From NCBI RefSeq assembly GCF_025290835.2, contig NZ_JAOCQD020000002.1, forward strand, positions 744,001 through 808,000: a stretch of 64,000 bases of DNA, in the 5' to 3' direction. The notes beneath the pieces were generated by a model that was given only the letters and a program-made list of their open reading frames with translations, was not told the origin of the DNA and ran no database searches. The position numbers were made by a program, and so were the translations under genes. This document shows, in pieces, positions 8,199 to 18,239 of the stretch. Source of the stretch: Aquabacterium sp. OR-4 (GTDB lineage: Bacteria > Pseudomonadota > Gammaproteobacteria > Burkholderiales > Burkholderiaceae_C). The stretch's first letter is position 1; every line of letters begins with the position of its first letter.

Positions 8199-9314
8199 AT
8201 GCACACCACCGGCAGCGGGCTTGCCGTGACGCGGGCCGCCCGGCGCGCAAGGGCGTGGCCCATGACCATGGTGCTGGCCGCGCTGCCAGCCTTGACCGTG
8301 GCGTCCGGCCCGGCGCTGATGCCCTACAAGGACGTGTCGCTGGCCATCGATCCGGCCACGCCGCGCATCGCCACGGCGGTGCACGGCGGGCCGCCGGCCC
8401 TGCTGCCCGGCGGGCCCGGCCAGCCCAGCCAGCCCGACGGCCGGCTGCCCGGTGGCGCGCAGGCCCTGGTCTGGGCCTTTGCCACCGGCGAATGTGGGCA
8501 GGAGCGTTGGGGCCCGTTCGACACCGAGGCCTTCGCAGGCCTGAACGTGGCCGCCTTTGCCGCGGCCGGCGTGCCCTACATCGTGGCCACCGGCGGCGAG
8601 GCCGGTGGTTTCCATTGCGCCAGCAATGCCGGCATGGCGCGGTTTCTGGCGCGCTACGACTCCGCACTGCTGCGCGGCATCGATTTCGACATCGAGCGCG
8701 ACCAGAGCGATGCGCAGATCGCCGACCTGATGGCCCGCGTGGCCTTCGGCCTGCGCCACCGCCCCGGCCTGCGCTGGAGCGTCACGCTGGCCACCCATGC
8801 CGCCACAGACGGTAGCCACCAGAGCCTCAACGCCACCGGCGAGCGCGTGCTGGCCGCCGCCCGCTCGGCCGGCGTGCTGGCGCATCTGGTGGTCAACCTG
8901 ATGGTCATGAACTACGGCCCGGCGCAGCCGCGCCACTGCCCCTTGCGCGAGGCGGCTGCCGGCGCTGCAGCCGCCTGCGACATGGGCGCCGCGGGCCTGC
9001 AGGCCGCGCGCAATGTGCAGGCCCGCCACGGCATCGCGCTGTCGCGCATCGCGCTCACGCCGATGCTGGGCCGCAATGACGTGGCCGACAACCGCTTCTC
9101 GCTGGCCGATGCGCGCCGCCTGGCGGCCGATGTGCGAGCCTCCGGCCTGGAAGGCCTGCACTTCTGGTCGCTCGACCGCGACCGCGCCTGCGCCGGCGAT
9201 GCCGACGCGCTGTCCCCGCTGTGCCACGGCCTGCCGGGCCTGGCGCCGCTGGGCTACAGCCGCGCAATGGCGCAGGCACTGGCGGAGGCCTTGGCCGGCA
9301 CAGCGGCCCGCTGA
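8199..9314 (+). CDS. GH18 chitinase-like protein
   Basis: A 371-residue protein beginning 14 bases after the receptor stop. The family 18 signature is seen as GIDFDIERD with D162, D164 and the catalytic acid E166, and MNY near residue 235 fits the product-stabilising Tyr. An N-terminal hydrophobic stretch after Arg residues (ARAWPMTMVLAALPALTVASG) looks like a signal sequence, so it probably acts in the periplasm or outside, cutting chitin or chito-oligosaccharides for the receptor upstream. No chitin-binding domain is visible, which argues for soluble oligomers as substrate. Same strand and short spacing suggest co-transcription with the receptor. Confidence 0.82.
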   Translation: MHTTGSGLAVTRAARRARAWPMTMVLAALPALTVASGPALMPYKDVSLAIDPATPRIATAVHGGPPALLPGGPGQPSQPDGRLPGGAQALVWAFATGECGQERWGPFDTEAFAGLNVAAFAAAGVPYIVATGGEAGGFHCASNAGMARFLARYDSALLRGIDFDIERDQSDAQIADLMARVAFGLRHRPGLRWSVTLATHAATDGSHQSLNATGERVLAAARSAGVLAHLVVNLMVMNYGPAQPRHCPLREAAAGAAAACDMGAAGLQAARNVQARHGIALSRIALTPMLGRNDVADNRFSLADARRLAADVRASGLEGLHFWSLDRDRACAGDADALSPLCHGLPGLAPLGYSRAMAQALAEALAGTAAR

Positions 9315-9400
9315 GTGGCGCGCCCGCTGGCCGGGCGCGAAGCCACCCGGCCGGCGGCGGTCCCTGCAGCGCGGCTGCGCATGGCAGACTGCCGCCCAGC

Positions 9401-10054
9401 ATGAGCCCCGCCCTGCCCCCGATCCGCCAGACCAGCCCCGCCGCCGAGCGCAACAAGGCGCCCATCCTGGCCGAGCTGCTGCGCCTGCTGCCGGCGCAGG
9501 GCGCGGCGCTCGAAGTCGCCGCCGGCACCGGCCAGCACGCGGCGCACTTTGCCGCCCACCTGCCCGGCTGGACCTGGCAGCCCACCGATCCCGACGCCGC
9601 CGCGCTGTCGTCCATCGCCGCCTGGCGTGCCCAGGCCCAGGCCCAGGCGCATCTGCCCGGCCTGCTGCCGCCGCAGCAGCTGGATGTGCTGGCCGAGCCC
9701 TGGCCGGTGACCGGCCTGCCCGGCCCGATCGACCTGCTGTACTGCGCCAACATGCTGCACATCGCGCCCTGGGCCTGCTGCGCGGCGCTGATGCGCGGCG
9801 CCGCGCAGCGGCTCGCCCCCGCCGGCCAGCTCATCACCTACGGCCCCTACCTCGTCGAGGGTGAGCCCACCGCGCCCGGCAACCTGGCCTTTGACGCCGA
9901 CCTGCGCCAGCGCAACCCGGCCTGGGGCCTGCGCCAGCTCGGTGCGGTGGCCACCGCCGCCCGCGCCGCCGGCCTGCAGCTGCACGAGCAGGTGGCCATG
10001 CCGGCCAACAACCGCCTGCTGGTGTTTCGCCGCCACCCGCCCCACGGCGGCTGA
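9401..10054 (+). CDS. DUF938 family SAM-dependent methyltransferase
   Basis: A 217-residue protein with the DUF938 start [20 protein letters not shown], the SAM-binding loop [11 protein letters not shown] near residue 45 and the family core [10 protein letters not shown]. The family is widespread in Proteobacteria, cytoplasmic, and of unknown substrate. The ATG at 9401 is used because the family pattern begins directly after it. The gene is followed after only five bases by a ferredoxin gene, which suggests a small operon independent of the chitin genes upstream. Confidence 0.85.
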   Translation: MSPALPPIRQTSPAAERNKAPILAELLRLLPAQGAALEVAAGTGQHAAHFAAHLPGWTWQPTDPDAAALSSIAAWRAQAQAQAHLPGLLPPQQLDVLAEPWPVTGLPGPIDLLYCANMLHIAPWACCAALMRGAAQRLAPAGQLITYGPYLVEGEPTAPGNLAFDADLRQRNPAWGLRQLGAVATAARAAGLQLHEQVAMPANNRLLVFRRHPPHGG

Positions 10055-10059
10055 GGCCC

Positions 10060-10374
10060 ATGGCCATGCCCGACAGCCAGATCCTGCTCACCGTGCTGCC
10101 GGGCGGCCGGCAGGTGCCGGTGCTGCCCGGACACACGCTGCTGCAGGCCGCGCTGCGCGAGGGCCTGGCACTGCCGGCCTCGTGCCGCAACGGCAGCTGC
10201 CGCACCTGCATCAGCCGCCTGGTGCAAGGCCAGGTGCACCACCGCATCGACTGGCCCAGCCTGCTGGCCGACGAGATCGCCGAGGGCTGGATCCTGCCCT
10301 GCGTGGCCGAGCCGGCCCCCGGCTGCCGCGCGCTGGCCCTGCAGCCGGGCGACGGCCGCGGCACGGCCGTGTGA
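10060..10374 (+). CDS. Plant-type 2Fe-2S ferredoxin
   Basis: A 104-residue beta-grasp ferredoxin. Cluster ligands are C42, C47 and C50 in [10 protein letters not shown], with the fourth, C81, in WILPCVAEP. No reductase or oxygenase partner is adjacent, so the electron acceptor is unknown. It starts five bases after the DUF938 gene and is probably co-translated with it. Confidence 0.88.
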   Translation: MAMPDSQILLTVLPGGRQVPVLPGHTLLQAALREGLALPASCRNGSCRTCISRLVQGQVHHRIDWPSLLADEIAEGWILPCVAEPAPGCRALALQPGDGRGTAV

Positions 10375-10463
10375 ACCCGCGGCAAAGCACGGAACCCACC
10401 GCCGCGCGGACGGCTCCCAGCCACAGGCGGGCACCCTTGGCCACCGCCTTCCGGAGGATCCCC

Positions 10464-11042
10464 ATGCACCATCCATCCTGCCTTGAGCCCCACCCCTGCC
10501 AGCGGCCAAAAGCCCCGCCGCAGCCCGCGCCAGCCGCGCGGCGGCGGCCACAGGCCGCCAGCGCGCTGGCAGCGCTGCTGCTGGCCATGGCCGCCGCCGC
10601 CGCGAGCGGCCCGGCCCGCGCCGCCACGGCCGATGTGCGCTTTGTCGAGCCCGAGCGCTACACCGATGCCGGCCGCGGCATCGACGCCGAACAAGTGCGC
10701 GAGGCGCTGGCCCGCCAGCTGCAGCAGCTGGCCGCCACCCGCCTGCCGGCCGACCAGGCGCTGCACATCGAGGTGCTCGACATCGACCTGGCCGGCGAGC
10801 TCAACCCCTGGCTGCGGGCCGCCAGCGACATCCGCGTGATGAAGGGCCGCGCCGACTGGCCGCGCCTGCACCTGCGCTACACGCTGGCACGCGGCGAGCA
10901 GGTGCTGCGCCAGGGCGAGGCCCGGCTGTCGGACATGAACTACCTGCAGCAGACCGGCCTGGGCGCGGGCCGGGGCAGCCTGGCCTACGAGCAGCGCATG
11001 CTCGAGCGCTGGATGCGCGAGCTGCAGGCCGCGCCGCGCTGA
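10464..11042 (+). CDS. DUF3016 secreted protein
   Basis: A 192-residue protein preceded by a strong ribosome site (GGAGGA, 10453-10458). A long N-terminus with a hydrophobic stretch ([18 protein letters not shown]) ends in an ARAAT-type cleavage site, so it is probably periplasmic. The mature part matches the DUF3016 pattern [15 protein letters not shown] and [12 protein letters not shown]. Function is unknown. Its stop codon lies at the edge of an 8-bp tandem repeat. Confidence 0.78.
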   Translation: MHHPSCLEPHPCQRPKAPPQPAPAARRRPQAASALAALLLAMAAAAASGPARAATADVRFVEPERYTDAGRGIDAEQVREALARQLQQLAATRLPADQALHIEVLDIDLAGELNPWLRAASDIRVMKGRADWPRLHLRYTLARGEQVLRQGEARLSDMNYLQQTGLGAGRGSLAYEQRMLERWMRELQAAPR

Positions 11043-11072
11043 GCGGCTGAGCGGCTGAGCAGCTGGGCGGCT
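11041..11072 (+). repeat. 8-bp tandem repeat beginning at a stop codon
   Basis: Four copies of GAGCGGCT (third and fourth slightly changed) begin inside the DUF3016 stop codon, so TGAGCGGC-like sequence recurs directly after the gene. No hairpin or coding role is evident. Confidence 0.8.
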
Positions 11073-11090
11073 GCGCGCCAGCCGCCGCCC

Positions 11091-11900
11091 TCAGCGCCCG
11101 CGCGCCGGCTTGGCCTTGCCCCTGGCCAAGGTGGCCGCGTGCAGCGCGGCGTACAGGCCCAGATAGTCCTGGGTCAGGCGGTGGCGTGCATCCAGGTGCA
11201 CCATCGGCAGCGCGCGTTCGTGCGATTCCTTGATCTTCACGCTGGCGCCCAGGTAGGGCTGCAGCACCGGCAGGCCCTCGTCGATCAGCTCCTGCACCAG
11301 GCGCTGCGGCAGGTTGGCGCGCGGCTGGAACTGGTTGACGACGATGCCGCTGACCCGCAGCTGCGGGTTGTGATCGGCCTGGATCTCCTGCACCGCATCC
11401 ATCAGCCCGTACAGCGCCCGGCGCGAAAAATCGTCGCAGTCGAACGGGATCAGACAGCCCTCGGCGGCAATCAGCGCCGAGCGGGTGTAGAAGTTCAGCG
11501 CCGGCGGGGTGTCGATCCACACCCGGTCATAACGCGTGCCGAGTGCGGCCAGCGCATCGCGCAGCTTGTAGATCTTGTAGCGGCTCTCGAGCTTGCCGTG
11601 CAGTTCGTCCAGCCGCGGGCTGGCCGGCATCACGTCCAGGTTCTCGAAGGGCGAGGCGGTGACGAAGGCCTCGATGCCCTCGTCGCGCAGCGTGAACTTG
11701 AGCGTCTGGTCGAAGAACTCGGCCACGCCGGGCAGCGGCTCGTCGGCCAGCGCCCCCAGCAGATAGCGGGTGCTGTTGCCCTGCGCATCCAGGTCGACCA
11801 GCAGCGTGCGCAGGCCCTGCTGCGCGCCGATGGCCGCCAGGTTGCACGCGATGGTCGACTTGCCGACACCACCCTTCTGGTTGAACACGACCTGGCGCAT
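11091..11900 (-). CDS. ParA family ATPase
   Basis: A 269-residue P-loop ATPase of the ParA/MinD group. The deviant Walker A motif is QKGGVGKST at residues 8-16, followed by LLVDLDAQGNSTRYLLG and the switch DRVWIDTPPALNF. It uses ATP-dependent binding to DNA or other surfaces to position cargo. No parB or centromere-like repeat is adjacent, so it is an orphan and not obviously a chromosome partition gene. The ATG at 11900 is chosen because MRQVVFNQKGG is the usual family start and AAAGG lies 11 bases ahead; ATG at 11909 is an alternative. Confidence 0.88.
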   Translation of the reverse strand: MRQVVFNQKGGVGKSTIACNLAAIGAQQGLRTLLVDLDAQGNSTRYLLGALADEPLPGVAEFFDQTLKFTLRDEGIEAFVTASPFENLDVMPASPRLDELHGKLESRYKIYKLRDALAALGTRYDRVWIDTPPALNFYTRSALIAAEGCLIPFDCDDFSRRALYGLMDAVQEIQADHNPQLRVSGIVVNQFQPRANLPQRLVQELIDEGLPVLQPYLGASVKIKESHERALPMVHLDARHRLTQDYLGLYAALHAATLARGKAKPARGR

Positions 11901-11909
11901 GAACCCCAT

Positions 11910-12279
11910 CACCTTTGCGGCCAGCCGGCCGCTGCTCGCTGCGGATGGGCCATTGTGCACCGCAACATCACACCCCGCGACCGCAATCGCCGGAACTGGC
12001 CGGTGATGACCTTTGTTCTTCGTCATACCGCCGTCATGGGCGGCCTGCACAATCACTCCTGTCGACGCGAAAACCGACCGCACCAATGGGCGGAGTACCG
12101 GAACCCGTACCCGGCGCCAGACACCCTGAAGGGCCATGCATGCATGGCCCTTTGCCTTTTCTGCGCACGCCGCGGGCCGGCACGGCACCACGGCAGGGCC
12201 GTGGCCGGATGCCTTATGCTGCCGGTACGCTGCATAGCGCGATCGGCGCGCCTTGAGCCTTCCCCAGAGGACACCCCCC
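11910..12279. other. Intergenic region with possible small-RNA terminator
   Basis: This 370-base gap between divergent genes holds no convincing reading frame. The only clear signal is a perfect 20-bp palindrome at 12131-12150 (GGGCCATGCA and its complement) followed by TTTGCCTTTT, which would act as an intrinsic terminator on the plus strand although no annotated plus-strand gene precedes it. Confidence 0.4.
12131..12160 (+). terminator. Orphan intrinsic terminator
   Basis: A 20-bp palindrome (10-bp stem if a small loop is ignored) directly followed by a T-rich tract. It suggests that a short transcript starts in 11950-12100 and ends here, but no promoter or RNA family could be recognised. 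Confidence 0.45.
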
Positions 12280-12465
12280 TTGGCGACTCCGAACTACTCG
12301 TACGAAAAGCGGCAACGCGAACTGGCCAAGAAACGCAAGGCCGAGGAAAAGCGCAACAAGAAGTCGCGCCCCGACGATGGCAGCGCCCCGGCCGAAGAGC
12401 ACAACAGCGCGCCCGACGGCAACAGCGCCGACGGCGCCCCGCCGGCCACCCCGCCGGCCGCCTGA
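12280..12465 (+). CDS. Small highly charged protein of unknown function
   Basis: A 61-residue protein starting MATPNYSYEKRQRELAKKRK. The start chosen is TTG at 12280, nine bases after AGAGG (12266-12270); a TTG at 12253 would add nine residues. The first half is Lys/Arg/Glu-rich and probably helical, the second is Ala/Pro-rich and disordered. Short proteins with this YSYEKRQRELAKK start recur in betaproteobacteria; no function is known to me. A nucleic-acid-binding role is possible but unsupported. Confidence 0.6.
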   Translation: MATPNYSYEKRQRELAKKRKAEEKRNKKSRPDDGSAPAEEHNSAPDGNSADGAPPATPPAA

Positions 12466-12642
12466 GTTCCAGGCGCCCCGCCCGCCCTGACTGGGGACAA
12501 CCCGCCCCTCTTCTAGAGGCAGGAGCCCAGCCCAGCGCTGCGCCAGCCCGCTGGCTGTCATGATTTCGCTGAACCGGTGCCCACGCACTGGACGACGACG
12601 GGCCTGCCCCAAGTGCCCGCGCGAGATCATGGAGACCCGGGC

Positions 12643-14244
12643 ATGCGCTACGACTATGTGGTGATCGGCGGCGGCTCGGCCGGCTGTGTGCTGGCCGCGC
12701 GACTGAGCGAAGACCCCGCCGTGCAGGTGGCCCTGCTGGAAGCCGGCGCCGACGACACCAGCCCCCTGATCCACTGCCCCGCCGGGCTGGCGCTGATGGC
12801 CCGCAGCCCGGCGCTGAACTGGGGCTTCGAGACCGTGCCGCAGCCGGGCCTGAACGGCCGCCGCGGCTACCAGCCGCGCGGCAAGGTGCTGGGTGGCTCG
12901 AGCTCGATCAACGCCATGATCTACCTGCGCGGCCAGCCCGCCGACTACGACGGCTGGGCCGCCGCCGGCAATCCGGGCTGGGCCTTCGACGAGGTGCTGC
13001 CCTACTTCCGTCGCGCCGAGCACAACACCCGCTTCAACGGTGCACTGCATGGCCGTGGCGGCCCGCTGCAGGCGCAGGATCTGGGCCACCCCAACCCCGG
13101 CGCGGCGCGCTTCATCGAGGCCGGGCAGCAGGCCGGCCTGCCGCTCAACGAGGATTTCAACGGCCCCGCGCAGGACGGCGTGGGCTGGTACCAGGTCACC
13201 CACCGCGACGGCGAGCGCTGCAGCGCCGCCAAGGCCTATCTGACGCCGGCACGCCAGCGCCCCAACCTCACGGTGCTGACCGGCGCCCAGGCCACGCGGC
13301 TGCTGCTGGACGGGCGCCGCGTCACCGGTGTCGAGTTCCGCCGCCGCGACCACGGCCTGCAGCAGGTGCAGGCGCGGCGCGAGGTGCTGCTGGCCGCCGG
13401 CGCGCTGCAATCGCCGCAGCTGCTGCTGCTCAGCGGCATCGGCCCCGGCGCCCAGCTGCAGCGCCTGGGCATCCCGGTGGCGCTCGACCTGCCGGGCGTC
13501 GGCGCCAACCTGCACGACCACATCGACGTGGTCGAGGTGATGGACGCGCCGCACGCGCGCGAGCTGTTCGGCCTGTCGTGGCACGGCCTGTGGCAGGCGC
13601 TGGGCGATCTGCGCGAATGGCGCCGCCAGCGCACCGGCCGGCTGACCACCAACTTTGCCGAGGCCGGCGCCTTTTTCCGCACCGATCCCACCGAGCTGGT
13701 GCCCGATGTGCAGCTGCACTTCGTGATCGGCAAGCTGGTCAACCATGGCCGCACCACGGTGCTGGGCCACGGCTGGTCGACCCATGTGTGCCTGCTGCAC
13801 CCCAAGAGCCGCGGCACGCTGACGCTGGCCAGCCCCGACCCGCTGGCCGCGCCAGCCATCGACCCGGGTTTTCTGAGCCACCCCGACGACCTGCCACGCC
13901 TGGTCAAGGGCTTTCAGCGCATGCGCCAGATCACCGCCCAGCCAGCGCTGGCGGCATTGGGCGGGCGGCCGCTGGCGGCCTCGAAGGCAGTGCACACCGA
14001 GGCCCAGATCGCCGACTTCATCCGCCGCTACGCCGACACCATCTACCACCCGGTGGGCACCTGCCGCATGGGCCCCGACGCGGCCGCCGGCGCGGTGGTG
14101 GATGCGCAGTTGCGCGTGCACGGCATCGCCGGACTGCGCGTGGTGGATGCCTCGGTGATGCCGCGCATCGTGGGCGGCAACACCAACGCGCCGACGATCA
14201 TGATCGGCGAGAAGGCCGCCGACCTGGTGCGCGCCGCGGCCTGA
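12643..14244 (+). CDS. GMC family FAD oxidoreductase (choline/alcohol dehydrogenase-like)
   Basis: A 533-residue flavoenzyme preceded by GGAGA. The FAD-binding start is DYVVIGGGSAGCVLAARL, the GMC signature is GKVLGGSSSINAMIYLRG near residue 85, and the catalytic histidine is H469 in HPVGTCRMG. The family oxidises primary alcohols such as choline or long-chain alcohols to aldehydes. There is no betaine aldehyde dehydrogenase or BetI nearby, so naming it BetA is not justified. It appears to be monocistronic. Confidence 0.88.
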   Translation: MRYDYVVIGGGSAGCVLAARLSEDPAVQVALLEAGADDTSPLIHCPAGLALMARSPALNWGFETVPQPGLNGRRGYQPRGKVLGGSSSINAMIYLRGQPADYDGWAAAGNPGWAFDEVLPYFRRAEHNTRFNGALHGRGGPLQAQDLGHPNPGAARFIEAGQQAGLPLNEDFNGPAQDGVGWYQVTHRDGERCSAAKAYLTPARQRPNLTVLTGAQATRLLLDGRRVTGVEFRRRDHGLQQVQARREVLLAAGALQSPQLLLLSGIGPGAQLQRLGIPVALDLPGVGANLHDHIDVVEVMDAPHARELFGLSWHGLWQALGDLREWRRQRTGRLTTNFAEAGAFFRTDPTELVPDVQLHFVIGKLVNHGRTTVLGHGWSTHVCLLHPKSRGTLTLASPDPLAAPAIDPGFLSHPDDLPRLVKGFQRMRQITAQPALAALGGRPLAASKAVHTEAQIADFIRRYADTIYHPVGTCRMGPDAAAGAVVDAQLRVHGIAGLRVVDASVMPRIVGGNTNAPTIMIGEKAADLVRAAA

Positions 14245-14641
14245 ACCGGCCCTGTGCAGACTGCACGCCCGTCGGGCCGGCCAAGGTCCAAGGCTGGCGC
14301 GTTCGGGAAAACTCTGAGAGAATCCGCACTTCGGCGCTGATTTCGGTCAGTGCCTTCGTTCATCCCCTCTGGCCCTCATCGAGCGCGGCCCCGGCGATCC
14401 AACAGCGATCGAGCACGGGGAGTCACCGTGTCCCGAGTCCTGGTCGGCGGCGATGCCTGCCGTTGCTTCAGGACTCACGGGTCAGCTGCACCACCACTGC
14501 GTGCAGCCCCGCGGCCATCCCCACAGCGACATCACCCCTGGGTGCCCCTCGCGTCATGCCCGACGCCGTGGCGCCATGGGCTTGCCTTGCCATGGCTCAC
14601 CAGCGCCATCGGGGGAAGCCTTTGCTCCGAGAAAACGAACC
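14245..14641 (+). other. Long untranslated leader region upstream of the helicase
   Basis: There is no convincing gene in these 397 bases. AT-richer sequence at 14307-14350 could hold the helicase promoter, which would leave a leader of about 300 bases. Long leaders are common on DEAD-box helicase mRNAs that are cold-regulated or autoregulated; no named RNA family was recognised here. Confidence 0.35.
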
Positions 14642-16384
<1,743 letters not shown>

Positions 16385-16392
16385 GCCCCTGA

Positions 16393-16413
16393 GGCCGGGC
16401 GCCCTGCCCGGCC
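16393..16413 (+). terminator. GC hairpin after the helicase gene
   Basis: GGCCGGGC, five bases, GCCCGGCC: a perfect 8-bp stem starting nine bases after the helicase stop. It is followed by C rather than T, so it may be a weak or Rho-assisted terminator. Confidence 0.5.
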
Positions 16414-16414
16414 C

Positions 16415-16503
16415 CCCCAGGCGCGTCAGCGCATGGGCAGAGTGAAACCCCAGGCGCGCCAGCGCATGGGCAAAGTGGATCCCCAGGCGCCTCAGCGCAT
16501 GGG
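16415..16503 (+). repeat. 33-bp tandem repeat (2.7 copies) between helicase and M48-like gene
   Basis: Copies start at 16415, 16448 and 16481 with CCCCAGGCGC and share CAGCGCATGGG; the unit is 33 bp and copies differ at a few bases. It lies between convergent genes, so it is not a promoter array, and there are no spacers as in CRISPR. Read on the minus strand it adds repeated HALxRLG-type residues to the open frame of the M48-like gene. Confidence 0.85.
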
Positions 16504-16549
16504 ATGTGACGCGGCCGAAGCCGCCGAGGCGGCCGCCCCCGCACCGGGA

Positions 16550-16579
16550 GCGCCGCAAGGTGATCGTGGCGGCTTCGGC
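16550..16579 (+). repeat. 30-bp repeat, copy 2, at the broken end of the M48-like gene
   Basis: Exact copy of 16106-16135 from the helicase tail. It sits where the recognisable part of the minus-strand M48-like protein ends, which suggests that a piece of the helicase 3' end was copied here. Confidence 0.9.
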
Positions 16580-17665
16580 CTTTTGGCGCGCCGCATCGAT
16601 TTCGCGCAGCGTGCGCAGGTGCAGCTCCACGGTCGAGCGGCGAAATTCGCTGAGCACCAGCACGTCGGCGCGAATGCCCTGGGCCTTGAGCCGGTCGGAG
16701 AGCTTCATGCCCACGGCCGGATCACCGCCCATGGCCATCACCACCTCGTTGGCAAACAGGTCGGCGCCGCCCACCAGGCCGTCCACCTGCAGCGTGCGCT
16801 GGGTCTGCGCCTCCACCGCCGACAAGATGGTGCCGCCGCCCGGCACCGCCAGCGCCAGCACCTTGCCCACCAGGAAGGCATTGCCCAGATCGTCGGACGA
16901 ACGCTGGCGCAGGATGGATTTCTCGCTGGCCAGGAAGTACGTGCCGAAGGCCGCCAGCCAGCGGTATTCGTCGCGCGTGCGCGCCTCGAGCATGGCGTTG
17001 CCAGGAATCTTGCTGCGCCGGCCCTCCTGGCGCAGGAAGTTGCCCGGTTCGTCGTCGAAGGCGCTGGCCATCACGGTGCCGGCGCAGCCGGTCTGGGTGC
17101 TCACCTTCACTGTCTGCCCGCCTTCCAGCGTGAGGCTCATGGTCTGGTCGTGGTTGGCTTCCTCGCGTGCCTGGTGCATCACCGACCAGAAGGCCTGGTC
17201 GTCCACCGACATCGTCGAGCCGCCACGCAGCAGTGCGGTGAGCTCGAACTTCTGCCCCGGCGCCGGCAGGGCGCGCTGGTTCACCGCCAGCACGCGGGCG
17301 CCCAGTTTCAGCTCGTCGGGCGCGGCCTCGTCGAGCCAGGCGACGCGCCAGTGCTCGTCCATGCCGGTGGCCTGCCTGAACAATTCCTGGTGCTTGCCCG
17401 ACAGGCCCTTGCGCACTGTGCGCGTGCTCCACAGCACGAAGGGCTCGATCTCGGTGGTGTCGTCGCACAGCGGCTCGGCGCCCCAGGCCACATGGATGGC
17501 CGCCTCGCGAAACGCGATCTCGTGCTTGAGCCCTTCCTTGAAGCGCTGGCGGTCGAACTCGTCGCTGAACTCGCCCGCCTGCAGCGGGCCGATGGCCAGG
17601 GCGGCGCTCAGCGCCAGCAAGGCGGGAGCGGCAGCGCGGCGGCAGTTGGGCAGGTGGATGCGCAC
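16580..17665 (-). CDS. Degenerate M48-like secreted protein, 3' end disrupted
   Basis: The frame starts with a signal peptide (LLALSAALAIGPLQAG). A segment LKLGARVLAVNQRALP resembles the core of a PDZ domain. It is followed by IPGNAMLEARTRDEYRWLAAFGTYFLA, which lines up with the M48 peptidase helix (DDEL...AHELAH) but has FGTYF in place of HExxH, and then by ANEVVMAMGGDPAVGMKLSDRL, like the third M48 zinc-ligand region. If this reading is right it cannot bind zinc and is a pseudo-peptidase. Recognisable sequence stops at REIDAARQK. No in-frame stop follows until 14597: the frame runs through a copy of helicase sequence and the 33-bp repeats into the antisense of the helicase gene. The end given here is where similarity stops, not a stop codon. 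Confidence 0.5.
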
Positions 17666-17789
17666 GTGTCACGGCACCACTGCGTTGGCGGCGCCCCCCG
17701 GTTGGATGAAGCGTCCCCAGTATGCATGGCCCGTGCCGGGCAGCGGGTGGCGGCAACAGGCTATGCTCGCGGCCCTTTCGCCTTGACCC

Positions 17790-18239
17790 ATGGCCGGCAT
17801 CCACATCACCGACATCGAGAGCGCCATCAACTGGTGGCGCGAGCGCTCGCCCTCGCCCGACGGCCTCAGCCTGAGCCCGCCGGTGCGCGCGCTGGCCGAG
17901 GTGTACGCGCTGATGGTGTATTACCGCGAGTCGCTGGCCGACGAGCGCAGCATGCCTGCCGCCGCGCGCAATGCCTGGCTCGACTGGTACCACAGCACGC
18001 CCGATGCGCCCTGCATCGCCATTTGCTCCACCGCGCAGGGCGATGCCATCTGCAAGGGCTGTGGCCGCAGCGAGGACGAGGTGCAGCACTGGCCGCAGCT
18101 CAGCCCGACTGAAAAGCGCCTGGTGTGGCGGCGCATCACCACCGAAGGCACGGCCTGGCGCTTCAACCGCTATGCCGAGCGGGCACGGGTGGCCGGTGGC
18201 GCGCCGTCCGGCGCGGCGCCAGCGCCCGGCGATCAATGA
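17790..18239 (+). CDS. DUF3717-DUF1289 fusion protein
   Basis: A 149-residue protein. Residues 1-20 (MAGIHITDIESAINWWRERS) match DUF3717, and the C-terminal half has the DUF1289 cysteine pattern CIAICSTAQGDAICKGCGR, with four Cys that probably bind a metal. The two families are both short and uncharacterised; finding them on one chain suggests they act together. The stop overlaps the MATE transporter start (ATGA), so the two are coupled. Confidence 0.8.
   Translation: MAGIHITDIESAINWWRERSPSPDGLSLSPPVRALAEVYALMVYYRESLADERSMPAAARNAWLDWYHSTPDAPCIAICSTAQGDAICKGCGRSEDEVQHWPQLSPTEKRLVWRRITTEGTAWRFNRYAERARVAGGAPSGAAPAPGDQ

Noticed and set aside
5215..8667. Very long minus-strand frame opposite the TonB receptor
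   Set aside because: In such GC-rich DNA antisense frames stay open by chance; the product is His/Arg/Gly-rich without any motif. The same holds for long frames at 42497-45304, 44556-47408, 53025-56642 and 459-2168.
11091..11900. Chromosome or plasmid partition locus
   Set aside because: The ParA-like ATPase has no parB neighbour and no centromere-like repeats are seen, so it was called an orphan.
12643..14244. Specific naming as choline dehydrogenase BetA
   Set aside because: GMC signatures are clear but no betB, betI or choline transporter is near, so the substrate is left open.
16415..16503. CRISPR-like appearance of the 33-bp repeats
   Set aside because: Copies are directly adjacent with no spacers, and no cas gene is in the window.
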